NCBI RefSeq assembly: GCF_021648855.1
Contig: NZ_JAKJHX010000028.1
Span: 5,579 to 50,571 of the forward strand
DNA from: Tychonema litorale BBK16
GTDB taxonomy: Bacteria; Cyanobacteriota; Cyanobacteriia; Cyanobacteriales; Microcoleaceae
Length of the DNA: 44,993 bases
Reading direction: 5' to 3'
The notes beneath the pieces were generated by a model that saw nothing but the letters and a program-made list of their open reading frames with translations, ran no database searches and was not told the DNA's origin. The number at the start of each line of letters is the position of its first letter. Positions within the stretch are counted from its first letter, which is position 1. Below are positions 1-8,429 of the stretch, piece after piece. Position numbers and translations under genes: made by a program.

Positions 1-119
1 TCCCTACAATATTATTTTCGGTAGGGACACGGCACTGCCGTCTCCTCTATATTATAGTGCCTTGTCCCTACAATATTATTTTCGGTAGGGACACGGCACT
101 GCCGTCTCCTCTATATTAT
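1..119. repeat. Two tandem copies of a dispersed palindromic repeat
   Basis: A unit beginning TCCCTACAATATTATTTTCG occurs at 1 and again at 65, so the period is 64 bases. Each copy contains GTAGGGACACGGCACTGCCG, which is nearly self-complementary. A related palindrome pair lies downstream of pgk at 15047-15108, so this is a dispersed family and not a local duplication. It sits just past the 3' end of purU and may fold into hairpins in the transcript. It has no coding capacity. Confidence 0.8.
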
Positions 120-154
120 TCCGGTGCAACCGAAATTGAGATGAACCCTAATTT

Positions 155-1009
155 TCAAGCAAAAACCACAGTCCGATTGCCATAAACTAAAACCCGATTT
201 TGCAAATGATATCGCACCGCCCTTGCTAAAACAACTCTTTCTAAATCTTTGCCTTTGCGAACCAAATCCGACACTTCATCACGGTGACTCACCCGTACCA
301 CATCTTGTTCGATAATCGGGCCAGCATCTAAATCTGGCGTGACATAGTGGGCTGTTGCACCGATAATTTTCACGCCTCTTTCATAAGCTCTTTCGTAGGG
401 ATTTGCACCCACAAAGGCGGGTAGAAATGAATGGTGAATATTAATCAGATTGGGAAATTTGACGGTAAAATCTTGACTCAAAATTTGCATATATTTCGCC
501 AAAACTACTAAATCTATCTGATATTTATTAAGAATTTCTAACTGTTGTGCTTCTTGAGTAGCTTTATTATCTTTAGTAATGGGAATATACTCAAAGTCGA
601 TACCGTACTGGGCGGCAATGGGCTTTAAATTTTCATGGTTGCTGATAATCAGGGGAATTTCACATCTAATTTCTTGAGCTTTTTGTCGCCAAATTAAGTC
701 TAATAAACAATGATCTTGGCGGCTAACCCAGAGGGCGATTCGTCGAATTTTATGGGAGAAATGTAATTGCCAACTGGCTTGTAAATCCTTGGCGATTTTA
801 CTAAAAGCTGGTGTTATTTGTTCGGTAGTTAAGTCAAAATCATCTAATTGCCATTCGAGTCTGCTGAGAAATAATCCGGCGGTAAAATCTGTATGGTGAT
901 CGGCGTGGATGATATTGCCGTTATGGGATGCGATAAAATTAGCAAGTAAGGCGACGAGTCCTTTGCGATCGGGACAGGCGATTAATAGGGTTGCAGTAGG
1001 GCTAGTCAT
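155..1009 (-). CDS. purU: Formyltetrahydrofolate deformylase PurU
   Basis: PurU hydrolyses 10-formyltetrahydrofolate to formate and tetrahydrofolate, balancing one-carbon pools and supplying formate for purine synthesis. At 284 residues it has the usual family length. Residues 5-85 look like the regulatory ACT domain (ACPDRKGLVALLANFI, then HADHHTD). Residues 88-284 are the formyltransferase-type domain, with the catalytic set N190, H192 and D228 visible in NIHHSFLPAF and DLDAGPIIEQD. The start ATG lies at 1007-1009 and gives the expected N-terminus. It is monocistronic here; a palindromic repeat follows its stop. Confidence 0.95.
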   Translation of the reverse strand: MTSPTATLLIACPDRKGLVALLANFIASHNGNIIHADHHTDFTAGLFLSRLEWQLDDFDLTTEQITPAFSKIAKDLQASWQLHFSHKIRRIALWVSRQDHCLLDLIWRQKAQEIRCEIPLIISNHENLKPIAAQYGIDFEYIPITKDNKATQEAQQLEILNKYQIDLVVLAKYMQILSQDFTVKFPNLINIHHSFLPAFVGANPYERAYERGVKIIGATAHYVTPDLDAGPIIEQDVVRVSHRDEVSDLVRKGKDLERVVLARAVRYHLQNRVLVYGNRTVVFA

Positions 1010-1188
1010 GGTATAATTGTTAAAGAATTGAGTTTTATTTTAGGCGATATGGCGATCGCTAACCATTAGTGAAAACAGAGACAACCAATTTTTGCGATCG
1101 ACTGAGTTTCTGAAAGCCTACATCGGTTAGGGCTAAATACAAGTTTGAATCATCTTTTACCAGCGAAGGTCATTCGCTAATACACAAT

Positions 1189-2553
1189 ATGACTATCCAT
1201 AGAATAGAGTACCTGATTCTTTCTTCGGTTATACAACATCATGAAAACCTCAGAAATTTAGCATCGGATTGGAGGTTGTCTCATACTGAGGTGGTAGTAG
1301 CAGCCGATCGCTTATTTCAGAAAGGTTACATCAAGGCTAGATTTCGCACTGAAGATGAAAAATTCATTGAAGATATTACCTTAAATCGATCTCAAATTCA
1401 GACCCACTTGGATGGAAAATTCAATACTTTTTACTATTTAACTCCTGAAGGAGGAGCTTGCTGGGAAAGCTTAGCTCATCCCAATTGGAATAATTATCAA
1501 CAATGGTATCTAGGTTCGGAAACTAAAGAAACAGGTTTATTTGAATCACGAATAACCTGTTGTTCTCGGCAGATAATCGAAAAAACCATAAATCTTAGCC
1601 AATATTTACAAAGCCAAACTATTCTTCTAGAAACTTGTGTTTGGGAGGAAATAGAGTGCTGGAAAGTAATGTACTGGAAAACTTTACCTAAAGCTTGCAA
1701 AGTTACTTACCAGTATCGACATTTTGAATGGTCTATCAGCCCAAATACCCCTCAAGAGTGGATTGATAAAGATCGACAAGCGAATCAGTGGTACTCAAAA
1801 ATTTTGCATTGGTATACGAAGCCAGAATTAGATACAAACCCCTCAAATCTGTTTGGGGATGCACAACTCAATTTTTACGCAAGATTCGCAGAAACTGCAA
1901 ATCCAAAAGTTGAATACTTGATTCTTAAGTTTGCTGTAATTAACAAAGACGAACTAAGAAGTGTTGCGTACTCAGAAAATTTATCTCATGCTGAAACAGC
2001 CTTTGCAGCGGATTCTTTGTTTCAGAGAGGGGACATTAAAGCAAGGGTGTTTGCCGATGAAGACGATACTGAGGGGACTTCAGATGTTGTTTTAACAAGA
2101 GCTGGCATTCAAGATCACTTAGATGGAAGACTTCTTGCTTGCTACTATTTAACTCCTCAAGGTGGTGCTAGATGGGAAGCAATGGCTCATCCTGATTGGA
2201 GTAAGTTTTTTAGTCTTAAATTTTATGAACCGTTCCCCTACGAAGAGCAAATTTTAGGCACTCAGCAACAAATTATGGAACAATTGTTGGTTTTAGAACG
2301 CTTTATTTTTGATCGTCAACATATCCAAGGAAAAGAAGTTTGGGATGTTTTGGAACCTTGGCAAGCTACCTACTGGAAAACTCTACCACGAGGCTATCAA
2401 GTTCGTTGTGAATCTCAGCCCAATGTTTCGGATAATTCGGAATTAGATTACCTAAAAGAAGGAGCTCCCCCTGAGTTAGTTGAGGAATACGAGCAAGCAA
2501 TGCAATGTTATGAAGACATGAAGAAATGGTATACAGACCCTTCCTTTGACTAG
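1189..2553 (+). CDS. Unknown protein with two homologous winged-helix-like modules
   Basis: I do not recognise the family. The 454-residue protein is an internal duplication. Residues 5-105 (EYLILSSVI, SHTEVVVAADRLFQKGYIKAR, YYLTPEGGACWESLAHPNW) recur at about 242-345 (EYLILKFAV, SHAETAFAADSLFQRGDIKAR, YYLTPQGGARWEAMAHPDW). The second halves also match (W-x-YWKTLP, then a KWYTDP-type end). The helix pattern followed by a YYLTP-GG strand resembles a winged helix, which would suggest a regulator or a cytoplasmic sensor, but this is inference. There is no signal peptide or membrane segment. It is divergent from purU with about 180 bases between. Confidence 0.75.
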   Translation: MTIHRIEYLILSSVIQHHENLRNLASDWRLSHTEVVVAADRLFQKGYIKARFRTEDEKFIEDITLNRSQIQTHLDGKFNTFYYLTPEGGACWESLAHPNWNNYQQWYLGSETKETGLFESRITCCSRQIIEKTINLSQYLQSQTILLETCVWEEIECWKVMYWKTLPKACKVTYQYRHFEWSISPNTPQEWIDKDRQANQWYSKILHWYTKPELDTNPSNLFGDAQLNFYARFAETANPKVEYLILKFAVINKDELRSVAYSENLSHAETAFAADSLFQRGDIKARVFADEDDTEGTSDVVLTRAGIQDHLDGRLLACYYLTPQGGARWEAMAHPDWSKFFSLKFYEPFPYEEQILGTQQQIMEQLLVLERFIFDRQHIQGKEVWDVLEPWQATYWKTLPRGYQVRCESQPNVSDNSELDYLKEGAPPELVEEYEQAMQCYEDMKKWYTDPSFD

Positions 2554-2613
2554 AATTTAACAGTTTTACTCGATCGCTTGTTATATAAAACCCTCTGTAG
2601 ATATCGCTTGTAG

Positions 2614-2655
2614 CCAAGTCTCGATCCCCCTAAATCCCCCTTAAGAAGGGGGACT
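2614..2655. repeat. C-rich/G-rich palindromic repeat
   Basis: The stretch has a run of CCCCCTAAATCCCCCTT followed by AAGAAGGGGGACTTT, so a hairpin with a CCCCCTT/AAGGGGG core can form. This C-rich palindrome type is widely scattered in cyanobacterial intergenic DNA. It lies between convergent genes (the 454-residue unknown and thrC) and could help stop transcription. Confidence 0.6.
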
Positions 2656-2729
2656 TTGAGTAATTGTATTCACCACCCCACAATGGATTTTAACTAAGAG
2701 TAAAACAGGCATCTTATCTGTCCTATTTC

Positions 2730-2785
2730 TTAGTCCGTGAAGGCGGACTTAGTTTTTGTAGACGCGGTTTCAACCGCCGAGGAAT
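2730..2785. repeat. Two-hairpin dispersed repeat, copy A
   Basis: Two adjacent hairpins are visible: AGTCCGTGAAGGCGGACT and GCGGTTTCAACCGC, joined by a T-rich linker with TGTAGA. A nearly identical copy is at 25483-25540, and a half copy serves as a terminator-like hairpin at 14182-14205. It is intergenic, next to the thrC 3' end. Confidence 0.75.
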
Positions 2786-2799
2786 CTTGACATCACTTA

Positions 2800-3924
2800 T
2801 TAAAACCCCATCGCCCCAGCCACCGCATCCAAACTTGGAGCAACTCCCTGTTTAAAGTTGTTCTTGCTGTGATTAATCGCCGTATCCGGGTCTTTCAAAC
2901 CATTACCAGTCAGCACACAAACCACCGTCGCTCCCGTCGGAACTTGGTCTTTTACCTTCAGCAAACCGGCCACAGAAGCAGCACTCGCAGGTTCGCAGAA
3001 AATCCCTTCCTCGGATGCTAACAAACGATAAGCGTCGAGAATTTCCTCGTCGGTGACAGCACTAAAACTGCCGCGACTGGCTTCGGAAGCCGCAACCGCC
3101 TGTGTCCAACTAGCCGGGTTCCCAATCCGAATCGCCGTCGCCAAAGTTTCTGGGTGCGACACCGGATGTCCCGTCACCAACGGTGCAGCCCCCGCCGCTT
3201 GAAATCCCATCATCCGTGGTAGTCGCGAACATTTTTTAGCTTGATGGTATTGACAAAAACCCATCCAGTATGCTGTGATATTTCCCGCATTTCCCACCGG
3301 AATGCACAGCCAATCTGGGGCATCGCCCAAGGCGTCCACCACTTCAAAAGCGCCGGTTTTCTGGCCTTCCAAGCGGTAAGGATTCACCGAATTTACCAAA
3401 GTCACCGGGTAGTTGACGGCCATTTCGCGGACAATTTCCAAAGCCCGATCGAAATTACCGACAATCGAAATCACTTCCGCACCATAAAGCAAAGCTTGGG
3501 CCAACTTGCCCAACGCCACGTAACCTTCGGGAATCAACACAAAAGCTCGCATCCCCCCGCGTCGGGCGTAGGCGGCCGCTGCTGCCGAAGTATTGCCCGT
3601 ACTGGCGCAGATTACCGCCTCAGCACCAGCTTCCTTGGCCTTGGAAATCGCCATTGTCATCCCCCGGTCTTTGAAACTACCAGTGGGGTTGAGGCCGTCG
3701 TATTTGACCAGGACTCGCACGTCTCTACCGATGAGAGCGGCGATCGCAGGTGCTGGAATTAAGGGTGTATTGCCTTCGTGGAGTGTCACTACGGGCGTGG
3801 CTTCAGTCACCGGCAGGTAGGGGCGATAAGCTTCGATCAAGCCCGGCCAGCCGTAGTGTTTCGGCAAGACTGCGCGGGCAGTAGAGTTATGAGCAGAGTC
3901 AGTTACAGGTAGAATCAGGGTCAC
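2800..3924 (-). CDS. thrC: Threonine synthase
   Basis: A PLP-dependent enzyme that converts O-phosphohomoserine to threonine, the last step of threonine synthesis. The 374-residue protein shows the fold-type II PLP signature [11 protein letters not shown], with the Schiff-base lysine at K85. It also has the phosphate-binding [15 protein letters not shown] segment and a C-terminal [13 protein letters not shown]. Length and motifs fit the short cyanobacterial and Gram-positive-type ThrC. It is divergent from the small gene at 4046 with about 120 bases between. GC content is a little higher than in the accessory genes, as expected for a core gene. Confidence 0.95.
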   Translation of the reverse strand: MTLILPVTDSAHNSTARAVLPKHYGWPGLIEAYRPYLPVTEATPVVTLHEGNTPLIPAPAIAALIGRDVRVLVKYDGLNPTGSFKDRGMTMAISKAKEAGAEAVICASTGNTSAAAAAYARRGGMRAFVLIPEGYVALGKLAQALLYGAEVISIVGNFDRALEIVREMAVNYPVTLVNSVNPYRLEGQKTGAFEVVDALGDAPDWLCIPVGNAGNITAYWMGFCQYHQAKKCSRLPRMMGFQAAGAAPLVTGHPVSHPETLATAIRIGNPASWTQAVAASEASRGSFSAVTDEEILDAYRLLASEEGIFCEPASAASVAGLLKVKDQVPTGATVVCVLTGNGLKDPDTAINHSKNNFKQGVAPSLDAVAGAMGF

Positions 3925-4045
3925 GATGTCAATGGTTTTGAGGCAATGGCCAAGGAATTTACACCAATTTTAGCTCGATCGGTTAATTTGATGTTTAATA
4001 CGATCGGTTCAGGTTAAAGTAACTTAATGGTGTGAATGTGTAGAT

Positions 4046-4333
4046 ATGTCTACTCAATTACTAATGTCAAATAATTCTTCCACTCTTTCTCGGCCTCAAA
4101 TCACGACTAGCAATCCCGAAATGGCTAGTTCTTCTGACGTTGCGATAGGTTTTACCCGCAAAGTAGAGTCTGTGAAGTCTCCGTACCAAGCCGACCATCA
4201 AGTTAAATTTCTGCACCTGCAAGCAGAAATCGAATCTTTGCTGCTGCAAGTGCAAACCGTCAAACAACGACGTTCCATAGCCTACTCTCAAGTTGCGATC
4301 GCGCAAAATTTTGTTGACAGCAACAACAATTAG
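4046..4333 (+). CDS. Small conserved-looking protein of unknown function
   Basis: A 95-residue protein. The first ~45 residues are Ser/Thr/Asn-rich and probably disordered. The rest (DHQVKFLHLQAEIESLLLQVQTVKQRR) forms a convincing amphipathic coiled-coil helix with leucine/valine heptads. There is no membrane segment or known catalytic motif. An in-frame ATG at codon 7 is an alternative start. Its place opposite thrC and its cyanobacterial codon use argue for a real gene; function cannot be assigned. Confidence 0.6.
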   Translation: MSTQLLMSNNSSTLSRPQITTSNPEMASSSDVAIGFTRKVESVKSPYQADHQVKFLHLQAEIESLLLQVQTVKQRRSIAYSQVAIAQNFVDSNNN

Positions 4334-4729
4334 TAGCAACTCGTGCTAATTGTGCCACCCCTGTGGTATAAAAAGTAAAGTTTTGTTAACCGCATTGTTT
4401 TTTTAACCAAAACCGCTAGCCATCTAATCAGCGGCTAGCGATAGCCAGCATTTGTTAAAACTGAGATGTTGCAACATTCTCAATTAGCCTTTTTTATGAA
4501 CAGGCAAGATGCCTGTTCCACAAGAAAATTCATCTATTGTGGAACGGGCATCTTGCCCGTTGCTGACAATGGTGCAAGATGTGAGTTAAAACGCGGTTGT
4601 TAAAACGCGATCGCCTAAAGCTCAACTCGTCTGCCACTTGCTGGCAACGAGCTGAACCTTCACTGTGATTTTTTAGGCGCTAATTTTGTTAAGCCATCGA
4701 GATGGTATACGGAGAGTCGAAATTAATTT
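4334..4729. other. Intergenic stretch with three hairpins before desA
   Basis: No gene is seen in these 396 bases. An 8-bp-stem hairpin is at 4414-4440 (CGCTAGCC/GGCTAGCG). A long inverted repeat lies at 4501-4559. A third imperfect hairpin near 4619-4663 (AGCTCAACTCGT with ACGAGCTGA) lies in what is probably the desA 5' leader. The leader hairpin could take part in the cold or light regulation typical of desaturase genes, which is only an inference. Confidence 0.6.
4501..4559. repeat. Long inverted repeat, 22-base arms
   Basis: The arms at 4501-4522 and 4538-4559 pair with two mismatches around a 15-base loop; each contains the GGCATCTTGCC core (on one or the other strand) next to TTCCACA or TGTGGAA. 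This looks like a dispersed palindromic element. It could act as a terminator after the 95-residue gene or as a leader structure for desA. Confidence 0.75.
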
Positions 4730-5782
4730 ATGACAGCATCGATCGAAAAACCACTAAATTTGACATCCGCAAGTGACACATCCAACTTGCGCCTGAAAGA
4801 TATTCTCAAAACCCTGCCGCGAGAAGTATTCGTCAAAAACCCCCGCAAAGCTTGGACAAAAGTCATCATCAACGTTTTGCTAGTTGCTGTCGGTTATTGG
4901 GGCATAGCAATATCGCCTTCGTTTCTACTACCACTGATGTGGATTTTCACAGGTACCGGATTAACCGGTTTTTTTGTGATTGGACACGACTGTGGACATC
5001 GCTCATTTGCTAACCGCCGTTGGGTAAACGATTTAGTCGGACACCTCGCATTTTTGCCGTTAATTTTCCCGTTTCACGCATGGCGTCACGGACACAATTA
5101 TCACCACAAGCACACCAACAAAATTGGTGAAGACAATGCTTGGCAACCCATGACAGCAGAGGATTACGCTGCTGCTCCCAAGGTTTTGCAAATAGCTTAT
5201 AGTTTAATATTCGGTCGGATGTGGTGGATTGGCTCGATCGCACATTGGGCAAAAGTCCACTTCATGTGGTGGCGCTTCAAAGGCAAACAACAACAAGAAC
5301 AAGTCCGCTTTTCTGTGTTATTTGTTTTAATCGGTGCTGCGATCGTATTTCCCACATTAATTGCCACCACAGGCATTTGGGGATTCATCAAATTTTGGTT
5401 AATGCCCTGGATGGTTTACCATTTCTGGATGAGCACATTCACCATTGTTCACCACACCGCACCAGACATTTCATTCAAAGAACCTTCAGAATGGAACGAA
5501 GCTCAAGCCCAACTATCAGGAACAGTTCACTGCGATTATCCCCGCTGGGTAGAGTTTCTTTGCCACGACATTAACGTCCACATTCCCCACCACCTTTCAA
5601 CAGCTATTCCCTGGTACAACTTGCGCCTAGCCCACAGTAGCTTGAAAGAAAATTGGCAAGATCATCTCTACGAAACAGAGTTTTCTTGGGCTTTGATGGA
5701 GCGAATTGCTGACAATTGTCACCTGTATGATCCTGCTGGCGGTTATCTGACATTAGAAGCTTTTGAAGCTCAAACCAAATAG
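4730..5782 (+). CDS. desA: Delta-12 acyl-lipid desaturase DesA
   Basis: A membrane di-iron desaturase that puts the second double bond (delta-12) into C18 acyl chains of membrane glycerolipids, using ferredoxin. The 350-residue protein carries the three histidine boxes: HDCGH (86-90), HNYHH (122-126) and HIPHH (284-288), plus an extra HH pair at 241-242. Hydrophobic segments are near 45-80, 100-115 and 195-235. The stretch FWLMPWMVYHFWMSTFTIVHH and the C-terminal CHLYDP match DesA better than the omega-3 enzyme DesB. The ATG is preceded by CGGAGAG. A 19-bp-stem hairpin follows the stop. Confidence 0.93.
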   Translation: MTASIEKPLNLTSASDTSNLRLKDILKTLPREVFVKNPRKAWTKVIINVLLVAVGYWGIAISPSFLLPLMWIFTGTGLTGFFVIGHDCGHRSFANRRWVNDLVGHLAFLPLIFPFHAWRHGHNYHHKHTNKIGEDNAWQPMTAEDYAAAPKVLQIAYSLIFGRMWWIGSIAHWAKVHFMWWRFKGKQQQEQVRFSVLFVLIGAAIVFPTLIATTGIWGFIKFWLMPWMVYHFWMSTFTIVHHTAPDISFKEPSEWNEAQAQLSGTVHCDYPRWVEFLCHDINVHIPHHLSTAIPWYNLRLAHSSLKENWQDHLYETEFSWALMERIADNCHLYDPAGGYLTLEAFEAQTK

Positions 5783-5906
5783 TCATTAGTCATTAGTCAG
5801 CAGTCATTAGTTATTGGTCATTGGTTGTTTGCTACGAATTACCAATGACCAATAACTAATTCCCAATTCCCCAATCTAAAATCCAAAATCTAAAATCTAA
5901 AATCGA
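5783..5906. repeat. Short-word repeats and a perfect 19-bp inverted repeat
   Basis: After the desA stop come repeats of AGTCATT, then a perfect inverted repeat with arms 5807-5825 and 5841-5859 around a 15-base loop, then runs of TCTAAAATC. The hairpin has no strong U-tract but may still end desA transcription or protect its 3' end. Confidence 0.75.
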
Positions 5907-7421
5907 TTGACTTTTAATCCGAATAACTGCCGCAACGAAAGCGAAGTAGAAACGAAACTAATTGTCAGCTACCTACTACCAAAATTAGGCTATACCCCCG
6001 ACAATTGGCATCAAGAAATAGCATTTGGAAATATCCGTCTAGACTTTCTATCCTTCGCCACCCAAGTTCTTCCCATAGTCATCGATGCCGAGTCGCCGAT
6101 GAGTGTGATAATTGAGGCAAAACATCCCAAGGAAAATTTAGACCGTCACATCAGAAAACTCAAGCGTTACTTAACAAGTTTAAGTATTCGCTATGGATTG
6201 ATCACTAATGCTAAAGAAGTTAGAATTTACGAAAGAGTTGCCGATGATATTCAGCTAGTCTTTAAGTGTGCTGGACAAGATATTGAAACTAAAATTGATG
6301 AAATTTACGCTTTAGTTGGCAGAGATAGTTTAAAGGTTGTAAAAATTCCAGATAATCTCGAACTTGAAGATAATAAAATTAACTTAGTTAGTCCTGAGTT
6401 AACTAACCAAGTACCACTAACACCAAATAATTCCGCCACCACAGAACCCAACCACAATCAAATCTCAGAACTGGAAAATACACCGGAAAGAGTGTCAGTT
6501 AATACAGACATTAAACCCGAAATTAAATTAGATATAATTTTTCCAACCACAACTCAAAACACCATGAAAATCATTGCAGTCTACCACAATAAAGGCGGAG
6601 TCGGCAAAACTACAACAGTAGTGAATTTAGCCGCCGCCCTCAGCAAGCAAGGTAAAAGAGTCCTGGTAATAGACTTAGACAGCCAAGCCAATACAACATT
6701 TGCCACAGGATTAGTCAAATTTGAGGATGAAGAACAAGATGATTTGAAAGATAATAATATTCTTCAAGTTTTGCAATCCGAAGACTTTTTCTCTATCGAA
6801 GAAGTAGCTCGCAAGTCTAATTTTTGCCATCCCGAAATTGATGTGATTCCTTCCCACATAGATTTAATGCAATATGAAACGGAACTCAATCAACTAGATT
6901 ACAGCCGAATGATTTTAATTCAGAAACTAGCAGAAGTACAGGAGAAATATGATATTGTACTGATTGATACGCCGCCATCTTTGAATTTTTATGCTAGAGT
7001 TGCCCTAATTGCGGCGGATTATTTAATTATTCCTTCTGACTTAAAACCTTTTGCCAATCAAGGACTGATTAATGTCAAGGATTTTATTAAAAAAGTCAAC
7101 GGATTCAAAAAACAAATTGGCAAGAAACCTCTAGAAGTTTTAGGCGTACTTGCTTGCAAAATCTCAACTAATGCTAAATTTGTACAGTACAGTTTTCCCA
7201 AGCGGAGGGAGGCAATTCCCAAACGCTACGGCTTTGAAATCATGGACAGCGTAATTTACGAGAGAGACGATTTAGCAAAGTGTGCAGAACAATTTCAAAT
7301 CGTGGGAAATATGGAAATCGCCGATCCGATTTCAGTGCTAGACTTTAAGCCTGATTCCATCGCATCCCAAGAATTTGAAATGCTAGCACTCGAAGTTTTG
7401 GAAAAAATAGGTAAAAACTAA
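5907..7421 (+). CDS. PD-(D/E)XK nuclease-like domain fused to a ParA/Soj ATPase
   Basis: The 504-residue protein has two domains. Residues 10-115 resemble the N-terminal nuclease domain of type I restriction enzymes (HSDR_N-like): E14, then RLDF with D46, then IIEAK with E70 and K72, fitting the PD-(D/E)XK active site. A Pro/Asn/Thr-rich linker (about 145-215) follows. Residues 220-500 are a ParA ATPase with deviant Walker A KGGVGKTT (229-236), VLVIDLDSQAN, and Walker B DTPPSLNF. The start is TTG at 5907; an in-frame stop lies three codons upstream, so no longer form is possible. M220 could be an internal start giving ParA alone. It overlaps the next gene by one base (TAATG), so the two are translationally coupled. 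Confidence 0.85.
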   Translation: MTFNPNNCRNESEVETKLIVSYLLPKLGYTPDNWHQEIAFGNIRLDFLSFATQVLPIVIDAESPMSVIIEAKHPKENLDRHIRKLKRYLTSLSIRYGLITNAKEVRIYERVADDIQLVFKCAGQDIETKIDEIYALVGRDSLKVVKIPDNLELEDNKINLVSPELTNQVPLTPNNSATTEPNHNQISELENTPERVSVNTDIKPEIKLDIIFPTTTQNTMKIIAVYHNKGGVGKTTTVVNLAAALSKQGKRVLVIDLDSQANTTFATGLVKFEDEEQDDLKDNNILQVLQSEDFFSIEEVARKSNFCHPEIDVIPSHIDLMQYETELNQLDYSRMILIQKLAEVQEKYDIVLIDTPPSLNFYARVALIAADYLIIPSDLKPFANQGLINVKDFIKKVNGFKKQIGKKPLEVLGVLACKISTNAKFVQYSFPKRREAIPKRYGFEIMDSVIYERDDLAKCAEQFQIVGNMEIADPISVLDFKPDSIASQEFEMLALEVLEKIGKN

Positions 7422-8131
7422 TGAAAAAATTATCTCCGTCACTGGTGGCAGTTAAAAAAATTACATCCACAGTGTCCCGTTCCAATTTTGCAGAGCCGGA
7501 TTTGGAGAAATTAGCGAGACTAATTTTAGAGTCAGGAGGATTGATTAATCCGATAATTGTCCGCCGAAACGGTATGGATGCCTACGAGATAGTAGACGGA
7601 GATTTTGAATACTACGCGGCGGCGAGAGCAAAGGAAATAGAACCTCTCAAAGGCGAGACAATCGGAGCATTCATCCTGGAGGAAGAAAATGAAGAACTTC
7701 TCCTCGAACAACTTGAAATTCTCAGAAAAACCGCAATCACTGAGAATCAAAGTGTAACTGTGGTTCCGCAACAGTCCTCCAGCTTTGAACAGCGGCTCAC
7801 AAATATTGAAACTCGATTGGAAAACAGAATTAATGAATTGAAAGCCGATTATACGCGGGAAAAACAGGCGCTGATAGAGAGGGTTAAAGATGTTGAAAGC
7901 CGGATTCCCAAACCTGTTCCGCTGTTGGAAGCACTCAACACTCAAAAGGAATCGCAACTGAGGATAAATTTGAATACTGCTGGCATCAAATCTCAAACAA
8001 TGAGAGACAACCTCATCAAACAGCGAGATTTGGAGCCATTTACCTCCTTTGAGAATGTGGTGCAACGCATTAAAGGGCTAGGCGATAAAACAATGATTAA
8101 GCTTATTGACTATTGGCAAAAAAATTTATAA
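7421..8131 (+). CDS. ParB-like protein with coiled coil and C-terminal helix-hairpin-helix
   Basis: The 236-residue protein begins with a ParB/Srx-like segment (about 20-95: LARLILESGGLINPIIVRR, then YEIVDGDFEYYAAARA). This is followed by a coiled coil (about 110-165, FEQRLTNIETRLENRINEL) and a C-terminal helix-hairpin-helix-like region (180-236: LNTAGI, then FENVVQRIKGLGDKTMIKLI) of ComEA type. The usual ParB central helix-turn-helix is absent, so DNA binding probably uses the HhH. Its one-base overlap with the nuclease-ParA fusion makes it the likely adaptor or DNA-binding partner of that ATPase. Confidence 0.75.
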   Translation: MKKLSPSLVAVKKITSTVSRSNFAEPDLEKLARLILESGGLINPIIVRRNGMDAYEIVDGDFEYYAAARAKEIEPLKGETIGAFILEEENEELLLEQLEILRKTAITENQSVTVVPQQSSSFEQRLTNIETRLENRINELKADYTREKQALIERVKDVESRIPKPVPLLEALNTQKESQLRINLNTAGIKSQTMRDNLIKQRDLEPFTSFENVVQRIKGLGDKTMIKLIDYWQKNL

Positions 8132-8195
8132 TATGATGTCTCTTCTAACAACCAATTTTATTACAACTAATTGACTAGGGTAAAAATACTCATAA

Positions 8196-8221
8196 CTCGC
8201 AATTGCGATCGCAACTCGCAA
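8196..8221. promoter_or_regulatory. Symmetric HIP1-centred element, possible parS-like site
   Basis: A 12-bp palindrome TTGCGATCGCAA (8203-8214) is flanked on both sides by direct copies of CTCGCAA (8196-8202 and 8215-8221). It lies in the 298-base gap between the two ParB-like genes. HIP1 octamers are common in the window, but this extended, flanked form is not seen elsewhere here by eye. A role as centromere or operator is inferred from location only. The rest of the gap shows no gene. Confidence 0.35.
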
Positions 8222-8429
8222 CGTCAGCCCGATGGCTAAAAAAAGTAAAGATGAGTTAAGCAATGTGTAATTATTGTCCCCTAGCCAGTTAAACTCATCA
8301 CAGTCGCTTTTTTTAGGAATTGCAGTAACTTTTGTCGATCGCCAGGGATGTCGCCCCACGTAAGCCGCGTAGATATACATAAATGCCTAAAACACCTGAT
8401 TTCCATGACAAAAGAGGACTTGTAACAAG

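Noticed and set aside
3241..3762. A 173-codon plus-strand frame opposite thrC
   Set aside because: It is an antisense shadow of a clear thrC gene, with no ribosome site or family resemblance.
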